DNA from: Sphagnum compactum
Lineage: Eukaryota; Bryophyta; Sphagnopsida; Sphagnales
Direction of reading: 5' to 3'
Length of the DNA: 64,000 bases
Assembly: GCA_965153455.1 (NCBI GenBank)
Contig: OZ234499.1
Span: forward strand, 15,806,271 to 15,870,270
This document shows, in pieces, positions 35,197 to 46,686 of the stretch. Under the pieces are notes generated by a model that worked only from the letters and a program-made list of their open reading frames with translations, had not been told where the DNA came from and did not search any database. Numbering within the stretch: the stretch's first letter is position 1; each line of letters starts with the position of its first letter. A program made the position numbers and the translations under genes.

Positions 35197-37224
35197 GCCA
35201 GAAGAAAAGAGGTAAACTCTGCTTCATTTTGACAAAAAAAACTAGAACCAATTTATGGTGATTTTGTGTGTGCAAATTAGGGTTGAAATTCTTTGTGACA
35301 AAAAAACATGAACAAAAAATTATGTCTCTCTTACATGATATTTCAGCCCCAAACCCTTGAAAGCTCTCTTGCTCTGAGGTTCCTAAACCCTAACAACCCA
35401 AAGCCCTTTCTCAAGCTTTTTTTCTTGCATTCGCTTGAACATGATAGATACACAAGGCTACACATTGCCCACTTGCTCCATTGATCTCCTCCCACCCTTT
35501 CTCTGTACCTGCAACAATGCCAATTTGTCTTGTTTGTTCTTCTTGTTTTCGAACTTCACTAAAATGGCTATCTGCTAATCTTCAACTCTTTTCCTCCTCA
35601 AAGTTTTTGATCTTCATGTAAGCACTGGAGTGATGACAATTTTATTGAAAATCAAATGCAAAATGCATCAAAATGCAAAAATTGTGTCAAAATGCAAATT
35701 GCGTTGATGCAAAGTGCATCAATCAGTCAGTTCAATCACTAGAGAGAGACAAGCTGGTGATGGCAGACCAATAATCCAGTGTACCCACAGAAAACTGTAA
35801 AAGGACAAATCAAACCTAATTGGAGAGGAGTGCCTTTTGTGTGTCATATTTGCAAGAAGTTTCTGAAGCTCCAAGTTCTGTAATTGCCTTCTTTTACCGC
35901 CTCTTTGTTGCCATAGCTCATGAGCTTCTTTGAGCTATGCTTCCCAAAATTCTCAGCATGAGAGATGTGGTCCTCGATATCATAAATTTTGAGGACACGC
36001 CAACTCCCATTTCCACCAAAAGATTCCAAAAACCCATTGTTTAGTGAAAAGGCCCAATTTTGAAAGCACAAGCCTTCCCACTTTTCACATTCCTTAGCAA
36101 ATCAAGCTCAAAGTGAAAGTAAAGATTTTCAAGAGTTTTGTGTGAGGACCTTATGAAATCAATAAGGTCTTGTGATAACTAAGGTAGGAGCTTATGAACA
36201 TCAATAAGGTCTTGTAATAACTTGGTGAAGATCTTTTGGAATCCAAAAGGCACTATGTAATACAATTTGTCCTCAATATGCACTTGACATCTTTGATCCT
36301 TTTTTTTTAATGTTTTAGCTTGGCAACTTAATATATGGTCATTCCTTTGTAAGCCTACTCTATGGAATGTATCTTGATTTCTTCACCCACATCTTATTAA
36401 TTATAAAAGAGGTATGATTCTCTCTAACTTGTTTGTCTTTTCAACTTTACTATACTAGTTGAATCGTGTGTAATCAATTCTTTTTATAAATGCAACCTCA
36501 TGAAGTGGCGACTTCTTTATTTCACACATTTCACTATGGAATTGCCACAACTATAATTACAATTTCTTTCTAAACTTAACACATGTTTCACTTCTTTCCC
36601 AAATATCAAATTTTGAATTACTAAAAGTTGATAACAAGATCCTTGAGAAAGGCATTGAAATTAACAACATTTCACCAATGATGTTACCATAAATCTCGAA
36701 TGAACAAATCTCAATCTAATCCATACAAGTGCAATCATGCATCTTTATCACTCGCAATTGAAAAAACATCTTCAACTAACCATGCACCTTACATATGTTG
36801 GCATAAAGTAGATCATCGGATCAAACACAAACCCCCTAATACAAAGTGAAAAGTATAGACTATTTGAAATCAAGTCAATTAGAAAGACCCACACATTTGA
36901 AACAAGTGCTTTATCATGTAACAACTCTTATCCTTAATGGCAAGTTTCAAACAAAATCACAATAGACAAAACCATGAGACATGATTATATAATTCGGATA
37001 CAAATTCAATTTGTTTATGATCTACCCAAAAACCTCAATCTTTGTTATGTGCTTTGTCCATATAATTTGTTCAATCGTATGTGATCAAATTTCAAATTAT
37101 TTATTGCATTTATTTGATTAGATTTTTTTTTAAAAATAACGAACACAAATGTCCTCAAATAACATGAAGTGAAGTGGTGATACCTTTTGAAAATATTATC
37201 TAGCACATCATCCACCGGATGCCC

Positions 37225-38090
37225 ATTATTACTCAGTTGTGGATGAACGTCAACTGAGTTAATCTTTGGTTTGACCTTGGTGACCAATTCTGTAGGAAGT
37301 AGGGTCTCATAAATAGGTAGGAAGGTAGGAAAATAGGTAACTACTAACTAAGTAGATGGTTTATACATATGTGAGGGCTGTTCCTACTAACTACCTGCTT
37401 TTGGGTTGTTAGTAGGTATGTAGAGAAAAAAAAGCAACTGAGGTAACCACCATGGTTAGATAGGGAACTGAAACCCAACAGAAAACTGTTTCTTGACCAC
37501 TTATCATTCATCCTTCCATGTATCTAGGGTTGAGGTTTATAGGGGGATTTTACTATGTCCCTTCAGTTTTCATCTACTTTGGTGGGAAAGGGGCTATCAC
37601 TTCAACACAAGTGCTTGGGGGGCTTTGTACTAAATGGGCCTCTTTACAGTGAGGTGTTCGTGTTTAATTCTAATCGAGTTTACACCGAAATGGTCTTGGT
37701 TAGAGGGAGTTTTTTTTTTTCAACAATTTTTTTTTCATTTCTTGGAAAATAAATTGGGGTGTTTTCTCATATGAATTTCAACTAATTTTACTATTTATTT
37801 GGAAAAGTTTGCCAAGTTTTCAATATTAGAGTTTTTTTTAAAACCCCGGTGAGGGTTAGGGCTTTTATTTGGCAGCTGCGGATGTTGTAAATTTTGGTGT
37901 AGTTTTGCACTTGTTCCAAGAAGCCTTTTGGAAAACACCCATTATAAATTTTCCCTCAATCCCCGAAGGTGGATACCTACAATAAAAATCTGAACAAAAA
38001 AAATACTCAAGCATGGGAGGGATATTGTGTTCAGAATCATTATAGAGTACGGTAGCTTCAATGGATTTTGGCCCCTAGAAACTAGGTGAG
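37225..38090 (+). repeat. Duplicated dispersed repeat, copy 2
   Basis: This is the partner of 31385-32240, in the same orientation and word order but clearly diverged, and without the ATAC and CATC expansions of copy 1. The divergence suggests two old insertions of one family or an old duplication. Confidence 0.65.
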
Positions 38091-38758
38091 ATGATTCATC
38101 TTAATTTGGATGTAAAAAGGATTCACATTCATCCAACCTAACCCGAGGTGACTTTGTCACCAATCCATAACCCACAAAATTACATATGAAACTATCTTCA
38201 CCAAAAATGGTTAAGGCACCCATCGTACACTAAAATTCATGTAATTCTTTCAAAATGTGACAATGTGATTAAAAACATTTCAAATACAGATATCACAATA
38301 GGTCGTCTTTTTTTGGTTTGCAATTTTGCACAAATATGAAAAATTAAAAAGAAAAAGAGAATATTCAATCACTTTTTTTTTTATAGAAAAAAAAAAATTG
38401 TTAGATTTCCAAAAAAATTGAAAATCATCTTGCAACATTTCCCTATTGGTAAAAAATAAAATAAAACATATATAGAAACATTCTTAGAACTTGTGATCAT
38501 TTAATGTGAGATCCCCTTTTGGGTTCCATCGTAACTAATGTGATGTTAAAAATTTTAAAATAATAATCATGATGAATTTATTTTTACAACAACATGATTA
38601 TGTATATTAAAATAGATTTTTATTTTATTTTTAATCTATGATGAATTTATCGTACAATATCTATTTTTTAATATTAAATGAATGACAGGGCCATTGTGTA
38701 TAACACACATGTTACACTATTGTGCACTACACTAGTGTGTCCCATAAACATATTGAGA

Positions 38759-39034
38759 GGGTTTTTTATTAGTTTTAATAATAATTATGTTGCAAAAATC
38801 TCAGAATTAAAAAACCAAGTGCCGAAGTTAAGATTTAAAATTTAATTAATGGGTTTTCATTATTTTAATAATAATTACATTGCGAAAATTTCAGAATTAA
38901 AAAAAACCAAGTGCTGAAGTTAAGATTTAAAATTTAATTAATGGGTTTTCAGTATTTTTTAATAATAATTACATTGCGAAAATTTCAGAATTAAAAAACC
39001 AAGTGCTGAAGTTAAGATTTAAAATTTAATTAAT
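38759..39034 (+). repeat. Three tandem copies of a 92-bp unit
   Basis: Copies begin at 38759, 38851 and 38943. Each holds 'ttaataataattac' (or 'ttatg'), 'tcagaattaaaaaa', 'ccaagtgc', 'cgaagttaagatt' (or 'tgaagttaag') and 'aaaatttaattaat'. Copies two and three are the most alike. There is no coding frame. Confidence 0.9.
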
Positions 39035-39149
39035 TATTCGGCAGTTTGTTGCCGAATCCAATCAGGGAGTATGTTAGTATGTTGAATATTTATCATCATT
39101 ATCGATGCTAGGGTTTAGCCATTATTATAGGACAAGCCGATTGTTGAAA

Positions 39150-39290
39150 TTTTGTGACGTAGTGCACCTGGCAATCATCTAAAGGAGGAAATAGCCAAAT
39201 TTGGCTACAGGTGGTCAGACATTAAAGTAGAAAAATTTAAAGAATCCTGCTATATTTTGACTGCTTGCTGGAAGCTGGAAACAAGTACCT
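39150..39290 (+). repeat. Dispersed repeat, copy C of the TTAGCCAAA family
   Basis: Here 'aaattttgtgacgtag' is followed by 'ctggcaatcatctaaagg' and by AGCCAAATTTGGCTA, a 14-bp palindrome plus one base. The same palindrome lies at 24548. Similarity to copies A and B is strongest over the first 70 bp. Confidence 0.55.
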
Positions 39291-39999
39291 CTCCTTTTTT
39301 TGGGCTAAATGTTGTCACAAGGTGACCCCAATTCCAAATTTTGGCGAAAGTAATTACTTATTTATTATTATTATTTCTTATTTCTTATTTCTTATTTTTG
39401 AAATTCCTAAAAAGAGTCACCAAATTTGGCCCCAAAAAATATTGTTTCAGGGAGAGTGTTGCCAATTGAGTTAAAATTGGTGTGGGGATGCTTGCCACTG
39501 GTGGTTGCATTTTATTTTTAAATTGAGGAAATATATATATATACTGGCTGAAATATTGTCTAAAATTTGATGATTTCAGATTTTTTTTTCCTTTCCCCAT
39601 TTTTTTTTTCAAAAAATCATAAAAACATTTATATGAGTAGCACTGGATTTTTTGACACAAAATCCCTATATATATATACATACATTATTTTTTATATTAT
39701 TATTATTATTGTTATTATTTTAATAAAAACTGAGACTAAGTTTAGGTTTAGGGTTTTCTTGACCATACTGTGTGTGATTCAGTTATTAAAGCCAGCTGCT
39801 TCAACAACACATGTTAGTGGAATGATTAAGTCCAATTTGAAGATTCATTTCCAAGCTGAAAATAATATAAATAAATAAATAAATAAATAAATTCTAAAAT
39901 ATTCCAAATAGATTTTTTTAATTTTTTCTTTACCAAATTTTTTGTTCTTTGAAAACAACACTATTTATGACAAATTTTCAAAGCATTTCTTCTACAAAC

Positions 40000-41777
40000 A
40001 ATGTTAAATAGTGTGTGGAAGCTGCCAAGGGTTCTATAGTTATCATATCTTGGAGTGCATGGACAACAATACAAAACTTCAAAGAAAGTGTGTTCAAAAG
40101 AATGAATTGCATGGTGGTGGAGACACAACATACATGTGCCCTTTTTTTACCCAAATCATGGAAATGTCAAACTAAGACAAAAATTAAATTAAATTAAAAT
40201 CAGGTATTTATTATTGTAGATTTTTTTCTAATATTTGATTTTTGGAACCCAATTTAGTGTGTGAATATTACATTTCTATAAGTTTCCTTTTTTTTTTTGG
40301 GAACCCAATTCAATGTGAACAATAATTTCCTATAAGGCTTTGGTTTTAACCCCACCCCCCCCCCCCCCCTCTTCTTCTTCTTTTGTGAATGTAAAGCACT
40401 TTGAGGTTTTTTGCTTTGTATTTTAATGCACCTCGTTGCTTTTGGAAGATTCATTTGTTGGTTGAAGGAGCCTTTTGCTCATCCCATGTAGAAATTTTCC
40501 ACTAACCATGTGCAAACCTTTTGTCAATCACATGCAAACCTTCGACCACTTGAATCTTACAACCTTTCACACTTTATGTTAGGGAAGGCTTGCTTCCACA
40601 AGTGTCCCTTATTTTTTGAGCCTACACTTTTAAGCTACTACCCTCAAATTAGAGGAGGTCTTGGAGATTGTGCCTTCCTTTCTACATTAAGTTTAAGAAT
40701 TGAATTGCATTTAACTTTAAGTTTTTATAAACTCTATTTTGTTTCCAAAACCCAATTTGATGTGAATATTGATTTTTTTAAAGTTTATTTTATATTTGGA
40801 ACTCAATTTGATGTGAACTTAATTCGATTTATTTTGTGTTTAAAGGTTATCCCCAAGGCATGGTTCAAGAATATCATAACACAATTTGCAAAAGATATAT
40901 TTAATAACCTATAACCCTAAAAAACATAGGCAATGTATGTTCTTCCTATTCCTTTGGGGTCGATTTCATAAGCCTTCTAGATAGTAATAATTTCAGAACT
41001 CTAATTGCAAAAAACAATGCATGATGTGCATATGTAAGATGTTGATCATTACATTTATTAATGATCATTTACATCCATCTCAAGCATAACTTTACATGTC
41101 TCGTAAGTCTTAATGCTTTTTAAAAAGATACATAATCATTCATAGGAGTTTAGGTGGAGCACTTGTTGTAAACACCAACAATTTCAATAACACGCCATTG
41201 GTGAGGTTGCACAACAATAATTTTGTGTTGACAAGGTTTAATTAGCAATTACTAACATAAAGGCAATGATCATATACGTTAGGAAATTTTCTTATTTATC
41301 TATTATATCACACAAAGAAACAAAATGATTCTCAATAAAGAATAGCTAGATTTTCTCATTTTATTATGTGAATGTCATATGTAACCAATTTTCTTTAATA
41401 TACATGCACATTAAAATTATTGATTTTTCTTTGTCATTAGTTAGCTAACACAACAAATTAATACATTTTGATAACCTTGTTTAGGTTTTGACCCAACATT
41501 CTTCACAATGTGAAAACATTCATAATATTAAATTCCAAATGTAGATTGCTTATGTAAGCTTGTTATGGATGCCTTCATCCATTCCACTGACTTTTGACAT
41601 GATTTAATTCATACAAAAGCATCACTTCTCATTGAAATTTTAAATATTGGTCAATTTAATAGCAAATTTTTTATTGCATGACATTAAAATCTAGTTGATT
41701 CCAGAAGCATCATTATTCTATCACATTCAATGGTAATGTCATCTTAATTGCTTTCACTAATTTTTTAGCATCTATTG
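40000..41777. other. AT-rich intergenic DNA with a repeated short word
   Basis: I see no gene. The word AACCCAATT(T)GATGTGAA or a close variant occurs near 40242, 40299, 40747 and 40798, in two pairs each about 50-57 bp apart. This makes the 134-codon open frame at 40510-40914 look repeat-derived. Confidence 0.45.
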
Positions 41778-41861
41778 CCATTGGGCTATTGTGATCACAA
41801 CTACATACAATAAGTTATGATCACAATATTTTGTGCAATTGTGATCACAATAGCCTAATGG
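41778..41861. repeat. 23-bp inverted repeat with a 38-bp loop
   Basis: The arms 41778-41800 and 41839-41861 pair with one mismatch (core GGCTATTGTGATCACAA), and each contains the palindrome TTGTGATCACAA. A third GATCA-type palindrome lies in the loop. The whole would form a compact hairpin or cruciform. It may be the middle of a foldback element. Confidence 0.75.
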
Positions 41862-44800
41862 AATGCAATTTATGTGGGCCCTATTAAAACAACTTTACAT
41901 TACATCGTTGCAATGAGTTTTAAATGTATAACTAATGAATGCTCATAGATTGATAGGCTAGCTATTTTTTAACTAACTTTTAGTTACACATAAATTTATA
42001 AATTTTGGAAAGGTGATTATTTGTTTGATTCATGGGTCCTATAGTTCTACATTTGGTCAATGCATAGTTTTGAAAATTGTGAGATGATTGTGAGCACAAT
42101 TAAATGAACAAATGTAATGAAAAAGGATTGTTATGATAGATTTCATCATAGTAATTCCTTAATGGAAATATGTTTTTAAGTTTTAGTAGTAAGCCTTTAT
42201 AATATGGAATATAATTCACAAATTTTTCATTTTGCAAGGGGTTGAGTTTGATGTTATTTGCTCTAGAATCCTTTCAACATATTTTTAATGCTTTAGATGG
42301 TTATTGTTAATGTGTATAACAAAGTTGTCCAAAGGGCTTGCATTAAATCATTTAAAAGAAGCTTTGCTAACTTGACATCCTGTCCAAATGTTATTAAATG
42401 CAAATGGCATTCCTTTGTGAGACCCAAATGAACACCGAATTTTATAAAATTTTCAACCATTTTATTAAGTTGTAGCCATTATGTCATGTATCCATAGAAT
42501 TCCAAAATATCAAATTGAGAATTCCTACCTCCACATCCAAAATACAATATAAATTTAATATTCCAAAGAAATCAAAAGCCACTCTTCTAATGATGACATC
42601 CTTCATATACTTCCTTAATTAATTGTACTTATTCAAATTGATAAATATAAATATTACATATATGTATGACCAATATTCATTTATGTTGAATTGTTTGCAT
42701 GAACTTTTAACCAATGTGTTTTAATGTTCTATTCCAAGTAATCCACATATTATTCCAATTTGACAACCATCATGTTTATCAAACTAATTTGGTTAACAAT
42801 TAAATTTGCTTGTAATCCCAACATGTTTATTCATATGTATGCATAACTCAAATTTTGAACTAATAAATTATAGTCAATCTATTGAAACATGTGATCATTT
42901 ATCAAGTATTGAATAAACCATTTATTGAAAAAACACCATTACATCTTGTGTGTCCACTTCAACGAACTACCATTGGATATCGATGTTGACAATATGATTT
43001 CAATAATTAAATATGGCAATTAAGCATTGGATATTGAGATTTTAGATTTTAAAAACTAAATTCTAATTAGTGGGTTTTGGTGGGTCACATGAAGGAGAAC
43101 ATAACTCATGTTTTTTGTACTAACTATCTATCTCATAGGGACAAAAACTTCATCAACCAAAAGCATTTCTTAAGTGCACAAAGGATGAAATTTATCTGAA
43201 CAAATTGACCAAAACCTAAATCCAACTTATTTTAACAAGGAAACAAAAGTTATGCACAAATTTGGCAAAATGGAACTTTATTCGAAAATAATATTGAAAC
43301 TTTTGAAACATGAAATAAACAAAACAAGATTATGTTGAAATGTCATGTATCATGACCAAAAGTAATAAGGAAAAGAGATGCATTTATTTGTACATGTTGA
43401 AAACCTAATTCAAGGAAGTTTTTGTACATGTGTCTTCATAAACTTCATTTTCCAACATTCTTCAACTTATTTTCATAAAAAAGGAGTAGATGAATATTTA
43501 TGTTGATGGATGTATTTCATTTATTTTGGATTAAAATGATGTTAATGGATGAAATTCATATTATATGAAGGAAAAGTGGATGTTCAACTATTAGGAAACA
43601 TGGGTTCAATTAACTTTAATTCATGTCATTGTGAGGTTTTAAAAGTGAAATGGGTTCACTAACTAGTGTTTTAGCCTAGTGCAATGTCACCATGGGTGAA
43701 ATCATTAAATTCTATTTTGGTTGTTCAATTTTTTATAAATTGGTACATATATATATAATTTATTGAATGTAAGCATTTATTTTTAAAAAATTATAAAAAT
43801 TTAAAAGGTTAATACTCATACAACTTTAGAAACATGTTATAATTTATATTAAATTTATGTTCATAAATGAAAAGATCTTTCCAAAACTTAGATGAAAATA
43901 TTATTTAAAATATTATTTAATACATTTTATAATTTAAAAATTATATGTGTATAAATTAATAATTAAGAAGTTTACATATAATCTGAGTACTTTACATAAT
44001 GTTAAAATTAAATGATATAATCATTTACCCCTAAATCAAAATAATCCACTCTAGGGTTCAATTTTGTGTTATTTCAGTTATTGTAAACAAAGATTAAAAT
44101 TTTAATTTTTAAAATTTTAATTTATTGAACATTGATGTTTATTTATTTATCAAAACCTTCGGTTATACAACTTGAAAAATTGTTATAATTTGTTTTAAAC
44201 ACCATTTTATACACCATTTTAACACCCTTAAAAAGATAAAATTTATTATGGATAATATAACTTAATGAAAAGTACTATATTAAACATTTGTTTATAAATT
44301 AGTGATTGTTTAGAATGAACATAATGTTAATAATATTATATATCATTATTTTTTAAATTAAAATAATATTAACCTTTATTATTTATTAATAACTTAAATA
44401 TTACACGTTTAATTTAATTATTAATTAGTCATAATTAGTATTATACAAATTTATACAATTTCTATTAATTGAACATATGTTTTAAATGTGGAGGGTGTAA
44501 TGTAATATAATATTATGAAAAATATTTTTAAAAACAAAAATTCAATGTTAGGTTTTAAATAGGCTTATTCACAAATTATTTTATTTGAAAGATTTTTTTC
44601 CCTTCAAAACATAGTGTTGAAATGGCTTAAATAACAAAATTGAAATGCATTTGTAGTCAAATTGATTGATTTTTCTTTTCTTCAAAAGTTTATGTGTGGG
44701 AAAATCTTGGGAAATAAAATATAGAATGATTTTTTTTTTTTCATTCGGACAAATATGAGAAATATAAATATGGTTAAAGAAAGAATTCTTCAAGACACCA

Positions 44801-44998
44801 TTATTGAAATGTTGGAAATTGCAAGTTTCAATTGTATATTTAGTCATACTAAGTAATTTCTTTAAAAAAATATTGAAAACATGTACATCTTGGAAAAATA
44901 TTAATGAATGAAGTTGAATTGTTTTCATTTGGAGAAAATGTGAAAACGATAATAATGGTTAAAGAAAGAAAAAATCTTCAAGACATAAATCCTGACAA

Positions 44999-45034
<36 letters not shown>

Positions 45035-46036
45035 CTTCAATTTTTTTGCATTATCATAAGTGAAGAATATTTTCCTAAACACGTTACATTAAAAATAAAC
45101 CATTTTTAAAGTTTTTCACAAAATGATCTATGCAAATTTGCTGAAAATTTCCAAATTGTAAAATCAAATATTTGACAACTTACATTTTACTGTTGCAAAA
45201 AAAGTGGACATCAAAAGATTGTTACTAAATTACAAGATTAACTTAGTTTAATTTACAAACTATAATTAGTTGAAATTTGAGTTTTAGTTAACTAGGAAGG
45301 AAATCAAACAAAATCATTGTGGAGAAATTGATGATTACATATTCAAAAAGCTTATGACGTAGAAGTTGGACCTTTTATCATGAAGAAACATTTTGTGTAC
45401 ATGTTGCATTCAAATCACGAAAGAATTATGTCATTGTGCGTAGTTGACATGTGGACCTATGTTATGATTGCATTGTTGATAATGAATAACATTTAATATG
45501 GCAAATGGTAATGGATTGAAACCACTTGTAAGGTAGCCATGGATTAAACGATAAAATTGTGGGCTTGATTTTACCAAATCATCATAATTGTGAAGGAAGT
45601 TGTAACATTCATGTTGTCCATATGGACATTAAAAATATAAACAAATCCAAGTACAAAAGGTTTGAAAATACTTGAAAAATAAAGGTGTTAGAACAAAATG
45701 GAAATTGGTCAACAAATGAATTTGATAATTTACAACCTAACATGGATTTTGGATTTTTTCATTGAATGACATCATATAATTTGATGACCAAGTAAGAGAG
45801 ATTATGGTTTGCTAAATTTGGTTTCATTAATTTCAACAAATGGGATAAATAATTGCCAATATGTCATTCATTTATGTTGAGGGTGGAAATTGAAGTGATT
45901 AGAACACTGAATTCCATAATAGGGTCTAAATCAAAACATGTCGACTACGTGCACCTAATGGAACTCAAGATGCAAAACTTACATAAGTGGATTTTTTAGT
46001 GACAATATTGTTTGACTTTAACTCCATCAATAGAGT
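41862..46036. other. Very AT-rich intergenic DNA, no gene recognised
   Basis: No open frame here shows a protein motif. The 115-codon minus-strand frame at 44581-44928 is AT-rich and without a recognisable domain. A pure GT tract lies at 45000-45031. The phrase 'ggttaaagaaagaa' followed by 'ttcaagacat' or a near variant occurs near 44772 and 44957. Confidence 0.5.
45000..45031 (+). repeat. GT microsatellite, about 15 units
   Basis: This is an uninterrupted TG/GT dinucleotide tract. Confidence 0.95.
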
Positions 46037-46038
46037 TA

Positions 46039-46684
46039 CATTAGAACCTCTATAATTTTATCACCTAGGGACCGGCAGCCAGTGATAAAGTTTGAGAGGT
46101 TATAAGTTATGGGAGAGTTTGGAACTGTGAGGTGCATGGTTCAAAAGCTGCAGGCTGCTCTTTTTTCCCATTTTCTTTGCATTTTTGATCATCAAGGCAA
46201 CCCGTCTTTGGCAGAGAAAAAGGGTGAAAAACATCTGAAGTCCAGCATTTTTTTTCCGAACCTGCTTGTAACCGGAGTATTGTCCCTCCAGCGTACTTCA
46301 CACTTTGCCCTAAACTAGATATACACAGGAGCTTCCGGTGGTCACATTGGGGGAGGCATCGGAGATGCTTTCCAAGCTTCAGCTCTTCTGGACACAGCAA
46401 AAGGACAGCTATCCTGCTTTTGTTGACTCGATTGTGAAGATGAATGACAGAGTACGCCATCTCCACCAGAATAGTCTTAAACAAAGGCCTATCACTAGCT
46501 ATTTCCACCATAACTAATCGAAAAATAAACGAATTATAAAATTATAAAATTGTCGGGAAAGAGGAAAAGTGATAAGTTATAAGAATATAAATTTTTTGCC
46601 TGGTCCCATTGATGGACCGGGCCGGAGTGATAAAATTTGAGAGGTTATAAAATTTGGGGGGATCAGTTTATAGACGTTCTACTG
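46039..46684 (+). mobile_element. Short pogo-type (Tc1/mariner) element with TA target duplication
   Basis: The left end is CATTAGAACCTCTATAA and the right end, reverse-complemented, is CAGTAGAACGTCTATAA. Both are close to the CAGTARAACCTCTATAA ends known for plant pogo-like elements such as Emigrant/Lemi1. TA flanks both sides (46037-46038, 46685-46686). A subterminal word TGATAAARTTTGAGAGGTTATAA is seen at 46083 and 46628 in direct orientation. The 646-bp element is a deletion derivative that keeps the last part of a transposase (46314-46517). Confidence 0.85.
46314..46517 (+). CDS. C-terminal fragment of a pogo-type transposase with a PIP-box
   Basis: The frame is open from the stop at 46311-46313 to a TAA at 46515-46517. 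From the first ATG (46365) it encodes 50 residues, and the open part before it adds QELPVVTLGEASE. The end reads LKQRPITSYFHHN. QRPITSYF fits the PCNA-binding PIP-box QxxIxxYF exactly, and a PIP-box near the C-terminus is known for Drosophila pogo transposase. The DNA-binding and DDE domains are missing. The fragment has no stop or frameshift although the element is degenerate. Expression is unknown. Confidence 0.6.
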   Translation, partial: TRYTQELPVVTLGEASEMLSKLQLFWTQQKDSYPAFVDSIVKMNDRVRHLHQNSLKQRPITSYFHHN

Positions 46685-46686
46685 TA

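Noticed and set aside
31385-38090. Intact LTR retrotransposon between the paired repeats
   Set aside because: No reverse transcriptase, integrase or gag motif was found between them and no TG...CA ends are clear.
44581-44928. 115-codon minus-strand frame
   Set aside because: Very AT-rich with no motif or splice context; expected by chance in DNA of this composition only with some luck, but nothing supports it.
46107-46511. 134-codon minus-strand frame inside the pogo element
   Set aside because: The plus strand of the same DNA carries the recognisable transposase C-terminus, so this frame is its antisense shadow.
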